A DNA stretch of 64,000 nucleotides from Mesocentrotus franciscanus. Its lineage: Eukaryota > Echinodermata > Echinoidea > Camarodonta > Strongylocentrotidae. The position numbers and the translations under genes are program-made. Location of the stretch: positions 28,120,626 through 28,184,625 of the forward strand of contig CP137686.1 in the NCBI GenBank assembly GCA_037976565.1, read 5' to 3'. Below the pieces are notes generated by a model. It did not search any database. It had not been told where the DNA came from and was given only the letters and a program-made list of their open reading frames with translations. The number at the start of each line of letters is the position of its first letter. The stretch's first letter is position 1. This document shows, one piece after another, positions 24,612 through 36,623 of this stretch.

Positions 24612-27156
24612 CTGGAAATGAATATGCTTTTGAGAATAATAAAAATATATCAAATATTTAACATATCATACAGAACACACTACACAGGATCACAAGAAGT
24701 ACATATTCATATAATATTTCAGTACAGATGTGTAATTTATTGATCAATATGTATACATGCTACACCAACTATCGAAAATTACTTTCACAAAGCTAAAGAA
24801 ATCCTTGTTACATATATGCAAACAAAATAAAAATCTTCCAATAAACCTTTGCAAAATGCATCTCAAAGATGCAAGAAATTTTACAAGTAACAGTCTGTAA
24901 TTATGTATCAGTGATAATAACCCTAAATTCTGTTGCTCTATGATCTTCGTAACCAACATTTTCATGAAAGTGGTGTATGCCAAACTATACCATTTGAAAA
25001 CCCTATATACATGTATGTTCTCTTTCCTTTTACTTGTTGCATGTACTGTACTCATTTAATCCTAAATCTTCTACATAGGTGAATTTCACATATTTTAGGG
25101 GAAAAATATGAGCTCCATTAGCTATCTTCATGATATTCAATCTATCATGTCAAATATATAATACTTACATATTGGAATTAGAGAAGCTGAGCAGATGTAA
25201 GGGAGCGTATTTACTATTTTGTTTAATGTTGTTAATTTACCCCCAAAAAAAAAGAGTTTTTAATTTTATTTGCATAAATTGATCCCATATTTACATAATT
25301 AGAAAATGAATTAATGTGACACTTACATGTACATGTACATGTGTATATCAAGATTTTTGTCAAAACTATTGCAGCTACCATTAAACGTTAGGATATTTGC
25401 TTATAGATCAGGGTCAAGCAAGACACCCAGTTTCTGCTTTCCTACAGAGCAACTTATTATTAGGGATACATTTCCTTAAAAAACCCCTTTAACTACTAAT
25501 ATTTGTGTTTGATATCCATATATGATGGCTGCTCTCAACCTCTAAGAAGAAGATTACTGATTAGATAGGGTCAAAAATAAACATTAAATACTGGTATATA
25601 CATTTTAATATACTCTTTTGGTGTTAAATAACTTGACCATCAAGTGTCATACATGTTTTTGATGTTAAGCCTTTAACCTTACTACCTAGCCAGTCTTTTA
25701 TAATATTCCATATTTCCTTAATACTTTTTAAAACTAACATCATTTAGCAGAACATTAGTCTAATCAGTATTAGGTGGGGCATGCAGTATGTACAGATCAA
25801 CCTTTAGGGCCATTTAAAGTGTCATCATTGATCTGATGGTACATGTACATGTACATGTATGTAAATGATTTAGATGGAGGAGTTATTCTGTGGTTATTTG
25901 TTACCTGGAAAAGTTGCATCATGATAAATAAGTAATAATAAATAAGACTTCTTAGTTACCCTGGTAAGAGGTAGACAAACAAATGTGAGTAAAGCATATT
26001 TACAAAATCAATACCATTGTTTTGCATAATCTCCACATGGCCAATGATAAAATTACCAATAACATACATGTACATGTAGAGATACATCTAGTGTATCAGT
26101 AGATATTTTCATGGTTGATTTGGGTTCCTGTATATTACTCGAACTACTATCGGTTAGCCCTTTTGGTTAATGAATGATTTCAATCAAAAGATATTCAAAA
26201 TCGTCTGACTGAGTTATAATGCCATCTCTAACAGTAATGTTAAAGGTATTACAAAGTTTTGGTATGGCGTCATGAATTTGGTTCAAATGAACATATTGGA
26301 AGCATATGCGATTTTACAATATTCAATGATCGTTGTCGCGGTTGAAATTGAGTCTAAAGCACCCTCTCAAGACTGACATTACATTACCTTTAAGTGAATC
26401 TGAATTTAACATAACGACACCACCCCCTTAAAACAATTTTTGGATTGGATAAAAGCATAACCACGTTTACTGAATAATGAAGTATTTTCATGACTTCATG
26501 TTTCAGAGGAAGCTAGAGAATCAATATATTCATCAATCTCATTAAATGGTCTGCTGAGGTTCCTTGAGTTGAAGTGTATAAAACTACTTAATATATCCTA
26601 ATTTGGAATTTAAGTCATCTGAATAATATTCACATTTGTGACTTACTATTTACAAGCTTCATTACAAGATTAATGTTCTTGAGGTATTAAATTTATCATT
26701 ACCGGTATACCCTTGATAAGCTCAATGTCAGTAATATCTTTAGTGGGAAATACATTTGACAAACATTATGAAAATAATGGAGAAATGCATGTGGAGGTAC
26801 TAGCATTTATGTTATCCTTGTTCATATAGTACATTTAATAGTATTTATGTAAAAAAAAGTATAATAACTTAAAAACTAATACATAAGCCGCAATCCATTT
26901 GTGTGTAACATACAAAACAAGTAGAGGACATGACAATAAAAATGAAAGTTTTGATGAAAATAATACATTTAAAATGTACAACTTATACACTGTATGTGAA
27001 GATAACAAACAAAATTTTAAAAAAATTGAAGCAAAGAATGGTACCAAATTACATTTCAAGTTCTTAAAATGCAAGGAAAGTGTTCCATTACTGTACAAGA
27101 GATGTACCAACCAAGTGTGACATTATGTATTTAAATTATTAGTTGTAGGCAGATGA

Positions 27157-27459
27157 TCAAGAACGCAATAAATCGTCCTCACTTTGTCCATGTAGGATCT
27201 TGTCAGGGATAGCAGAACAGTATTTTCTGTTATCAGGTCTTCTTGGAATGACTTTTTTCAGCAAGTTTTCACTCACACTCAAAGCCCCACTGTGCTTTGA
27301 GTATGATTTGAATTTTGCTTTAATTGGGCAAGAATTTGGTTTTTACTTCCAATCATCCGACTTTGTCTTCTTCCTTGGGCCAACTTGATGGCTCTTGTCT
27401 GGTTCACTCTTTATATGTACACCAAAAGCTTTAGTCTCTGATATCGACCATTGTTTCGC
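27157..27459 (-). pseudogene. Coding-like minus-strand frame broken by one stop, unrecognised
   Basis: On the minus strand 101 codons are open except for one internal TAA. The first part reads SETKAFGVHIKSEPDKSHQV then GPRKKTKSDDWK. The second reads KHSGALSVSENLLKKVIPRR then PDNRKYCSAIPDKI and ends LLRS. Composition (Lys/Ser/Asp/Glu, few hydrophobics) is unlike translated AT-rich spacer. The internal stop could be spliced out (gtaaaa follows GATTGGAA) or could mark decay. No family recognised. Confidence 0.35.
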
Positions 27460-27463
27460 TTAG

Positions 27464-27740
27464 GCTACGTCTGGCTCCACTGACCATCTATATAAAGAGA
27501 TAAAGAGATCTCATCGCGCACAGTAGCTTCATGAAAACGGACAGATATTAGCTGAATTTAAGTCTTTTAAATATTTTCATGTTTTACCATGATTTTCAAC
27601 ATTATTTGTTATGTATATGAAAATTAGATCCATTTCTTTCCAATCTTTCCAATCATCAATTTTTATAAATCAATCTGTCTAAATAATAAAAACTAAGAGC
27701 AAATTTATTGCCAAATTAATATGGGGGAAATTGCTAGTTG
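27464..27740 (+). repeat. Dispersed repeat with conserved TCTGGCTCCACTGAC, copy 2
   Basis: Direct-orientation partner of 4005-4330. The first 30 bases are almost identical; the rest is diverged with gaps, and the donor-like GT is not kept (gacagatatt). Confidence 0.65.
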
Positions 27741-27864
27741 ACCCCCCTCCCTCCCCTCCATAGTGTGTGTGGCAAGGATTACCATTTGTGTCTATGTATG
27801 GGGAAGTTTGACAAATGTCAGTTTTTTTTTAAAGAATTCCATACACGACAGTTACTTCTGTCTA

Positions 27865-27972
27865 ACTCTTGATGAGAGAGATACCAAGGGTCTTGTTGAC
27901 TGCTTCGAGGATGAGTGCGTAAGTGTCTTTGTTAGCACTAACATCGAATTCGACGAGGCAGAGACAGTTCCA
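27865..27972 (-). other. Short coding-like minus-strand frame
   Basis: Thirty-six codons between stops read VEFDVSANKDTYALILEAVN then KTLGISLIKS, with C/G-ending codons unlike the AT-rich neighbourhood. The other strand also has an open frame (DERDTKGLVDCFEDE). Either could be an exon relic; neither is recognised. Confidence 0.22.
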
Positions 27973-28338
27973 TCATGAGTCTTACTCCTGCTTGTTTGCT
28001 TGGAGTAAAAAGTTTTTGATGGTATGTGTAGCATCTCGTTCTTCAATGGTGTGCCATGTACATGTAGTTTGCATCTTCTACTTCTTCTACTTCTATTCTA
28101 GTACTCGTCGAAAGCCTTTTCAGCAACTAATCAAGCAAATTGTGGTGTATGGTGTCTCTCATAGTGGTCAAGATTGATTTGTCATTTGTAGAGATTATGG
28201 ACTTATTTTCAACTAATCTGTCCAGTTTTGTGAAGCTACTACGCAGGATGTGAAAGGCAATCATACACAAACTGCATTGCACCTACATCCACTAACCCGC
28301 ACAACACACTTCAGTCTCTTTAAAGACTCTATTAGAGG

Positions 28339-28810
28339 TAACTCCAAGGAGCTCCGACGCTTTCGGTGAACAGGAAACGATTCAAACAGCGGATTGGGCG
28401 ACATTATCTCAAAATGTGAAGAGGTAGTAATTACAATTTTGACATACAAGTTTTTTGACTCCTCTGGGCATGTATCTGGCCGCTCACTTGAAATTATAAT
28501 TTGAAGAAGTCTTCGATGGGAAAAAGGGTGATTCTTCGTTCCAACCCGTCAATTCAACATGGCAAAGAGAAAGTTCGCATGATGCACAGCACATATACGC
28601 ATGCATACTTTCTCTTCGCAATGTTGAATCAACGATACAACATGGATGAATCGTCGGGTTAGGATGAAGAATCACCCTTTTTCCAAAAGTCAAAATTGTA
28701 ATTACTACCTCTTCACATTTTGAGATAATGTTGCCCAATCCGCTGTTTGAATCGCTTCCTGTTCACCCTCTGAGCTCAGACGCCTTTGGCGCCGGAGCTC
28801 CCTGGAGTTA
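28339..28810. mobile_element. Foldback (Mutator-like) element copy A with 9-bp target duplication
   Basis: The element begins TAACTCCAAGGAGCTCCG and ends in the complement of TAACTCCAGGGAGCTCCG. It is flanked on both sides by TATTAGAGG (28330-28338 and 28811-28819). Inner arms of about 75 bp (from ggtgaacaggaa, through ggattgggc and tctcaaaatgtgaagagg) are nearly identical inverted copies. More nested inverted blocks follow toward the centre. Long inverted arms plus 9-bp duplication fit the Mutator superfamily; the element is non-coding. Confidence 0.88.
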
Positions 28811-28819
28811 TATTAGAGG

Positions 28820-29900
28820 CAGTCAGCTCAGTTGACATGGTGGAGCTAGAAGTATTATTTATAGCAGAACAACCGACGATATCAGACTTTTCGGACACTC
28901 TGAAGCTTTCAGTATATTATAGATCCTTTCCAGGGGCCCCACTCACAAGCATAGCTTTTGGGGGTCCCAATTTGGATCTTGTTACGTTACAATTGTTAAT
29001 TAATTTGCTATGTCTGGTGTTTTTAATAAACTGAACTGAACTAGATCTGGACCTATACTAATATCAGTCAAGCTACATGCAGGGCTATAGCTAGATGAAC
29101 TCTCAGTCTCTCAATCATCCATCAACTACATGTATTAACTCATATTACTAGTACAACATTATCATACTTTGTCTTTAGATCTACAAAGTACAAGAGGTTG
29201 TCAAGATTGGAATCCTGCACAGCTGCACTAACCAACAACTTGACTGAACCTACGCCACCCCCAGCCGGGCTGGCACGGAGCACCAGGCCAGGCTATCTGG
29301 CCTCTGCTAGCTGCTAGTACTACTACTAATCAGGAGATGATCATCTCCCTGTACTAATCTACTACTACTACTAGTCTACTACTAGTAGTAGTAGTAGTAG
29401 TAGCGGCTGTATTTATAATTATATATATGTACATAACATACTGCACTGCATGCACTACGGGCCGCGGGCAGAATCACACAGTTCCGATCCAACGCAACGC
29501 CAACGGCGCGGCCAACCAATGAAGCTAATTAAACAATTTTTACACTTCTTGTTGATTAATCAAATGAAAACCAAAACAAACCTTACCTTATAACATCGTG
29601 GAACTTAGAAGGAGATAAGAGATTATGTAGCTTTTTCACGGCTTGTGAATATGACTGAGTTATCATTTATGAGTTATGTTGTTGTGCGTCGGTATAGCCG
29701 AGTCAGGTGATAACAACACGTGTTACCCAATTATCTAAATAGTCTAATCTAAACATACGCAGACGCTGTTTGTGACATTCAGCTGATCAAGTGTACCAAA
29801 ACAACACAACTGACAATAGACCTAGGCCTAGGAAGGTCTTATCTAGGAAAGTATTATCCTACATAATTATAGACCTTTACATGTCTGTGTGAAAAGTAAA
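28820..29900. other. GC-richer patch, possible promoter-like region; no gene assigned
   Basis: 29220-29330 and 29455-29520 are GC-rich with CpGs (for example gggccgcgggcag, ccaacggcgcggcc) and a CCAAT word. A palindromic tact/agta-rich block lies at about 29355-29402. A retroelement-like tail (aataaactgaactgaac) ends near 29036. No first exon could be defined. Confidence 0.3.
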
Positions 29901-29939
29901 GAGTAACTCCATTTTCAGTTTTCAGTATTCAGCTGTCAT

Positions 29940-30983
29940 CTAGCTACACATTCCTTGTTTTCGTGTCGTCTTGGGAGGGGGCTGTAAGAATGGAAGTACT
30001 GGAAATTAAACAGTTATTTCTTACGTGACCTGCCTAATAGAGTGACCACCCTCTGATCTAAGCGTTTCAAAAGAGGGAGGGTGGGGACGGGGGCGACCCC
30101 TATCCATATTCTTTTGTTTATTTGTACTGCTTCTGGTATATAAATATACACATATCCTATGGTGTTAAATAGATTTTACATATATAGTTATAATATATAT
30201 TTGACAGGTAGTGCCAGTGCCAGTGCTAGAAAGTGAATTCCCGCCAGAAAACTAAACAAAATGTTTCAGAAGGCTTAAGATGCCTGAATCAAAAGACTAT
30301 TTTCAGTTAGTCTTTGATATGAGTGTAGAATCTCAATAAGGGACCTTTTATAATCAACATTTTTCCTGTTTTCGAGTCGGATTGGGAGGAGATAGGGGCT
30401 GTAAGATTCGAATTACTAGAAATGAAATCGTTATTTTTTCCACCTTCCTTATGGAGTGATGACACGTGTTGGCAGATCGTTTCTAGGATGTGGGGTGGCG
30501 GGGTCAAATCTAGCCCAATTTGTCTTTATATTTCAGCTGCTGCTTTTAGTACAAACACATATTCTAGTGTTGATTAGATGTTATATATATATATATATAT
30601 ATAATATATATATATTTGACAGGTAGTGCCAGTGCTAGAAAGTGAATTCCTGACAGAAAGTTTCAGAAGGCTTAGCATGCCTAAATCAAAAGACTATTTT
30701 CAGTTAGTCTTCGATTAGAGTACAGAATTGCAGAATCACAATAAGGGACGTTCTATATTCTACATTTTATCTGTTTTCGAGTCGGATTAGGAGGGGGGCT
30801 GTAAGAGTTGAATTACTAGAAATAAAATCGTTATTTGTTACATCTTACTTTAAAATGGAAAGATTTCACCTGTGGGCAGATCGTTTCTAAGGTGGGAGGG
30901 GGAGCAAACCCTAGCCCAATTTTTTTTAATAATTCAGATGCTCTTTTAGTATATATACACATTTTCTAGTGATGATTAGATGT

Positions 30984-31014
<31 letters not shown>

Positions 31015-33430
31015 ATAAATATATAATATATATTCCACAGGTACTAGTGCCAGTGCTAGAAAGTAAATTCCTGCCAGAAAACTAAACAAAAGGTTTCAGC
31101 AGGCGTAAAATGCCTAAATCAAAAGACTATTTTCAGTTAGTCTTCGATTAGATTACAGAATTGCAGAATCACAATAATTAGGGACGTTCTATATTCTACA
31201 TTTTATCTGTTTTCGAGTCGGATTAGGAGGGGGGCTGTAAGAGTTGAATTACTAGAAATGAAATCGTTATTTGTTCCACCTTCCTTTAACATGGAATGAG
31301 TTCAGCTGTGGGCGGAACGTTTCTAAGGTGGGAGGGGGAGCAAACCCTTGCCCAATTATTCTTTATATTTCAAATGCTGTTTTTAGTATATACACATATT
31401 CTAGTGTTGATTAGATGTTATATATATATATATATATTTAAATATATAATATATATTTCACAGGTACTAGTAGTACCAGTGCTAGAAAGTAAATTCCTGC
31501 CAGAAAACTATTAAACAAAAGGTTTTAGAAGGCGTAAGATGCCTAAATCCAAAGACTATTGTCAGTTAGTCTTCGATTCGAGTACAGAATCTAAATAAGG
31601 GACCTTTTATAATCCACATTTCCCTGTTTTCGAGTCGGATTAGGAGGGGGGCTGTAAGAGTTGAATTACTAGAAATGAAATCGTTATTTGTTCCACCTTC
31701 CTTTAACATGGAATGAGTTCAGCTGTGGGCGGATCGTTTCTAAGGTGGGAGGGGGAGCAAACCCTTGCCCAATTATTCTTTATATTTCAAATGCTGTTTT
31801 TAGTATATACACATAGTTATTCTAGTGTTGATAAGATTATACATATATATATATATTTGACAGATAGTGCCAGTGCTAACAAGTGAATTCCTGCCAAAAA
31901 AAACTAAACAAAAAAATAATGTTTCAGAAGGCTAAGATGCCTAAATCAAAAGACTATTTTCAGTTAGTCTTCGATTTGAGAATAGAATCTCAACAAGGGA
32001 CCTATTATAATTCACATTTTCCATGTTTTCGGGTCGGATTGGGAGGGGGCTGTAAGAGTTGAATTACTAGAAATGAAATCGTTATTTGTTCCACCTTCCT
32101 TTAAAATGGAATGATTTCACCTGTGGGCAGATCGTTTCATTCATTGGGGGTAAACCTAGCCCACTTTGTCTTTATATTTCAGCTGCTGCTTTTAGTACAT
32201 ACACACATTCTAGTGTTGATTAGATATATATATATATATATATATGACAGGTAGTGCCAGTGCTAGAAAGTGAATTCCTGCCAGAATGTTTCAGAAGGCT
32301 TAAGATGCCTAAATCAAAAGACTATTTTCAGTTAGTCTTCGATTTGAGTATATAGAATCTCAATAAGGGACCTTTCATATATTCCACATTTTCCATGTTT
32401 TCGAGTCGGATTGGGAGGGGGGCTGTAAGAGTTGAATTACTAGAAATGAAATTGTTATTTGTTCCACCTTCCTTTAAAATGGAATGAGTTCACCTGTGGG
32501 CAGATCGTTTCTAAGGTGGGGGGACAAAACCTAGCCTAATTTTTCCTTATATTATAAGGGACGTTCTATATTCTATATTTTATCTGTTTTCGAGTCGGAT
32601 TAGGAAGGTGGCTGTAAGGGTTGAATTACTAGAAATGAAATCGTTATTTGTTCCACCGTTCTCATAGAGTGATCACACCTGTCGTCATAGCGGTTCTAAA
32701 GTGAGGGGGAGGGGGAGAAAACCCTACTCCATTTTTCTTTATATTCCAATTGCTGCCTTTAGTATATACACATATTCTTGGTTTGATCCAGTTATATTTA
32801 AATATATATATGTCCTGGACATGTAGTGCCAGTGCAAGAAGGTGAATTCCTACCAGAAACTAAACAAAATTTTTCAGAAGGCTTAAAGATATAGACCGGT
32901 AGTGGTAAAATTGCGGTTCAAGGGTTTTGGGTGCAAAATATCCATTCAATATTGTTTAGATATTGCCTTCAGAGGTTTAGATGGCAATACTTCAAACTAA
33001 ATTTGCAAATCAGCAGAAATATATGCCCAAATGTTCAATGTTGAAATGAGCGTCGCAATATCTATCCAGGCCGGATCAATATGATAATTTACCAAATAAT
33101 TAGTAGGCGGTTTCCCGGCAAAATTTGAATCATCATGTATTAGTCAAAACATATTCTTTCACATGATTGGCAGTAAGAGCTTCTATTTCATTTTTTGAGA
33201 GGGCATTTCCAAAACTGGCCTATACCTTTAAGATGCCTAACTTACAAGACTGATTTTCAGTTAGTCTTCTCTTTGAGTACAGTTTGTTCACAAGGGCCGT
33301 TCTATCATCAACGCTTTCCTCGTGATTGTGTCGTATGGGGGAGGGATGTAGGAATTGAAGTACTGAAAATGAAACAGTTATTTGTTACACATTCCTTATA
33401 TATTGACCACCCCTATGAGCAGAGCAAAAG
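29940..33430 (+). repeat. Tandem array of about 400-bp units with internal hairpin and TA tract
   Basis: About eight units share tgttttcgagtcggatt, ggctgtaagagttgaatt, gaaatgaaatcgttattt, a TA microsatellite and gtagtgccagtgctagaaag. The last word recurs near 30207, 30622, 31041, 31463, 31864, 32250 and 32822, i.e. spacing mostly 386-422. One unit near 32550-32590 is truncated. Every full unit carries the stem AAGACTA...TAGTCTT. First and last units are the most diverged; two central ones are almost identical for over 150 bases. No coding sense seen. Confidence 0.92.
32887..33227. mobile_element. TTAA-flanked (piggyBac-like) MITE inserted in the tandem array
   Basis: The ends AGATATAGACCGGT and ACTGGCCTATACCT are inverted repeats (11 of 14). 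The element lies between TTAA at 32883-32886 and 33228-33231. Sister units read ggcttaagatgcctaa, i.e. the empty site with a single TTAA. At 341 bp and non-coding, it must have been mobilised in trans. Confidence 0.9.
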
Positions 33431-33639
33431 TGTGGGGGGACCCAACCCTATTTTCCTGCATATTGTAATTGCTGCTTTGGTAAATACATTTTATGGCGTT
33501 GTTGTGGTTTATGATTTTAATATTTTCGTCTCGAGTTGCTACGGCTACAGGCCTAAAGTTCCCTCGTAGAAAACTGAATCTATGTATCATAAGATTAATA
33601 GTAAGGAATACATCATAGACTATCTACTACTAGTCTTCT

Positions 33640-34628
33640 TTTTAGAACCATGCTGCAATCAGGGACGTTCTATCATGGTCCTTGTTTTCATGTGATTATT
33701 TATTTATTTTATTTTTTTGGGGGTGGCGGGCTCCTGCAAGATTTAGAATGTATGCACGTTTAATGATGGTGACACCTTCCATAGACAGTGTTCACCCCAT
33801 GGCTGTTATAATACAAAACGGTTTTTAGAGTCTGTTATAGCAGACTATTCATGAAGCGGTTTAAAGGACGCTCCCATACACGCTGGTTTTGTATTATCAA
33901 TTTAAAATACTTTAATGTAATAAATGTATTCTATAACTATACATAAGCACATAATATGACTCACTAAGAATGAATAAACCATATTCATCTTTTTTTTACA
34001 ACTGTACGTGCTGACTAAAGTTATAGAGACAAGTATGTGTGAATCATTCTCTATATATACATGATTCATGGGTACAGGACACATTTTTTTTGGAGTACAT
34101 TTGAGTACATCCTTACATAACATGGTCATTATCGCAATTCATTCAATACGAGCCATGGGAGGGGGGGGTACACATACACCCTGCTATGTTACAATATAAA
34201 GTTGCATTCATGACCATGCATCATAAACAATATCGTACAGAATCTACGGATATATGCTAAAAGATTTAACTATTATCAATGCATCAAATTTTACGGACCA
34301 GCAACCCTATAGAGCCATCCCTCCCCGATCTGTATCAATTATAGATAGGGTCTACGGTATTGCAGATGATATGCACCCATAAGTTATTGAAGCTACAGCC
34401 TATCTGCAATTTCTGCATGTAACTAAAATAGACTTAGGCTATCCATAATTGGGTAAAATGCACTCGAGCATGTTAAACAAAATTAGTACCAAAAAAATGA
34501 TCAATCAGGCTCCTGCATGTTGTAAAATACTATTTTAAAAGATCAACATAAACCGCATTTCGCTCACATCTTCTTGCATCCTTTAATTGAAAGCAGTTCG
34601 CTGAACCATCTCTCCAGTGGTATAATGT
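33640..34628. other. Non-coding stretch, possible diverged outer repeat unit
   Basis: 33640-33800 keeps only weak likeness to the tandem unit (cagggacgttctatcatgg, ggggtggcgggctcctgcaag). The rest shows no gene. Confidence 0.35.
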
Positions 34629-34762
34629 GGGAGCAGCCTTGTGTACACGGAGAATACGATTGCCAACCTCCCTGGATTATCCTGGGAGTATCCAGCAACT
34701 AATGACCAATAGACGCATTGGATAAGGAAAATCCAGGGAGAGTGCACTGCGATCTCCCTGGA
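34629..34762 (-). repeat. Dispersed repeat family with CCAGGGAG inverted motifs, copy 2
   Basis: This is the reverse-complement copy of 689-823, with only isolated substitutions (for example ccttctcc versus ccttatcc). Flanking sequences differ, so the borders of the mobile unit are close to these coordinates. Confidence 0.85.
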
Positions 34763-34792
34763 TAAACCAGGGAGAGTTTGTGGATGGGCTGT

Positions 34793-34843
34793 ACTTATAT
34801 GCTAGATGATCAACCTTTTCTGATCGATTCCACAACGTTTCTT
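34793..34843 (-). repeat. Fragment of the 53562-53946 MITE family
   Basis: atatgctagatgatcaacc and ttttctgatcgattccaca match 53860-53910 almost exactly. The copy is cut off at 34848 where a GGCGGATCC-type element begins. Confidence 0.7.
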
Positions 34844-34847
34844 TCTT

Positions 34848-35095
34848 GCAGTGGCGGATCCAGGGGAGGCCGGGGGGCCGGATCCCCTCCCCTGGCAAAA
34901 AACAGGTAAAACACCCAGTTTTTTGTTTAAAAAAGGAAGACGAACCCCCTCCCCTGGCAAAAAAAAAGGAACACTAAATTTTTAATTTTTTGTTGGTGCT
35001 TAAGAGTACGGGGAGGTTGATGTTGAGTAAAAAAAAATAGTGGTCACTATTCCCCCCTCTCGCCCGTTGGGCAAAAAAAATAAATTATAAATTAG
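34848..35095. mobile_element. GGCGGATCCAGG-type element, right end unclear
   Basis: Starts cagtggcggatccagggg and contains aagacgaaccccctcccc and ggttgatgttgag, as in the 18286 copy. The right terminus runs into an ATA/AAT microsatellite and cannot be placed. Confidence 0.55.
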
Positions 35096-35109
35096 TGCTC
35101 CCCTTACAA

Positions 35110-35115
35110 ATAATG

Positions 35116-35195
<80 letters not shown>

Positions 35196-35216
35196 TATAA
35201 TAACAAAATAATAATA
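35110..35216. repeat. (AAT)n microsatellite
   Basis: About 30 near-perfect AAT units; the minus-strand poly-Ile open frame is its translation and not a protein. Confidence 0.95.
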
Positions 35217-35529
35217 ATCTAATGAAGGTAATATTAATACAAAAACATTTTTGTACATAAAACATAAATACAAAGCCTTGGAAGTTAGAGTATACGAGTA
35301 TATCATTCAGATTTGGAACATTCGAACTGTTTATTTAGTTTCTCGGTCTGGAATATGTGTTTCACGATGGAATACTACAAAAAAAACTGACCAGGAACCG
35401 ACAGCTGTATTTAAGCATACACAAAGGAGTTAGTTTCAAGGTTTTGAAGGGTGCAAGTAATCCTAAGAAATAAAGTCGGGGTCATATCACTTATTTTATT
35501 GGTGGACTGTGGGAAGATCGAGCGATCTA

Positions 35530-35998
35530 CAGTGCGTCCCAGAAAAAACGAAACCGATAATTATCGATGATTTATCATAACTTAATCGCAATTATATAAT
35601 TAATAAATGACACATATTTGTAAAGCTGAGATCCTCCTCTTTCGTTTTGATGCAACTCATATGATGCATATTGTGATTAAAAACAATTTGAAGAGAGGAA
35701 ACCAAAAAGTCATTTGGCGGGCGGTATCTAAATTTCAAAGAGAAAATCACATTTCTAGAAAGTTCAATTTCTGCCCTTTCATGTGACACCTCAATCAGGA
35801 GAAATGTGAGCCAGGAATAACAAAGTTCTGTTTGTTTAAAGTAATGCTTGCATTTCCATGATTTGATTAAACGAGTTCGTTTTCACTGGCTGCCTACCGT
35901 AGCAACAAACAGAGTTGACAAAAGACTTAACTCCGTTTCGTTGACGATCAGCCATGCATCAAGTCTTTCGTCTTCTTTGATAATACTGTAGCTATACA
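35530..35998. other. Possible degraded DNA-transposon sequence
   Basis: Starts cagtgcgtcccagaaaaaac, which resembles a transposon terminal sequence, but no matching right end was found. No coding sense beyond short frames. Confidence 0.25.
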
Positions 35999-36144
35999 CA
36001 GGGCCGTAGCCAGAGTTTGAATTGGGGGTGGGGGGCACATACATGTAATTGATCGACGTCCTGGGAGGGTCTAATAGGAGGGTGTCTGATCTTGGAAAAA
36101 ATTTGGGGCACGTGCCCCCTGCCCCTCCCCTGGCTACGGGCCTG
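35999..36144. mobile_element. Short hAT-like MITE with CAGGGCCGTAGCC ends
   Basis: CAGGGCCGTAGCCAG and CTGGCTACGGGCCTG are inverted ends. Flanks GCTATACA and GCTACTCA agree at 6 of 8, fitting an 8-bp duplication. 146 bp, non-coding. Confidence 0.75.
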
Positions 36145-36369
36145 GCTACTCAGGGCGAACAACAAGGGAAAATATTTTCTTGTTGTTTTATATTAGATTA
36201 TGCTCATTGGGCTTTAAAAGGGGGATGTGGGGGCCAAAGGTGTACCCCTAATTAAATTCGCCTTATAAGCTTACATATACCCCATCCCCGCCCCACTAAC
36301 TTTTAGGGTACGCGTAATAATAAATAATAATAATAACAACGTTAATTGCTTATAAAGCGCTTACCGCCT

Positions 36370-36520
36370 TTTTGAAAGCATCCCCCTATCTCCCGTGTGA
36401 AAGTCAATGGCGGGCCGGACTGTGTTCGCGTGAAAAAGTACCCCTTTACCGGAGATTTTGGGAACGCGCATGCGGTTTCTCCGACCTCGGAGTGGGGGGG
36501 GACGCGCGGTCGGGACCCCC
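36370..36520 (+). repeat. Dispersed repeat, copy 2 (partner at 2695-2845)
   Basis: Same word order as 2695-2845. It ends about 100 bases before the start codon of the zinc-domain/BESS gene, so that gene's proximal upstream DNA is partly repeat-derived. Confidence 0.7.
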
Positions 36521-36623
36521 CATGTTCGAAAACATATTACTCTTTCACTAGAGTGATATTTACACATCTAGCGTTCCATAATTGACGAAGTGCGCTAGCA
36601 CACGAGCTCAAAATCTGAACGAA

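Larger units (their letters stand above)
21575..27156. other. AT-rich stretch with few repeats and no firm gene
   Basis: Apart from the two weak exon candidates, it holds several TACATG runs (25325-25345, 25840-25860, 26065-26080). Open frames at 24744-25055 and 26835-27120 overlap on opposite strands and show no motif. Confidence 0.35.

Noticed and set aside
26835..27120. Overlapping 91- and 73-codon frames on opposite strands
   Set aside because: AT-rich, mutually overlapping and without motif; probably chance.
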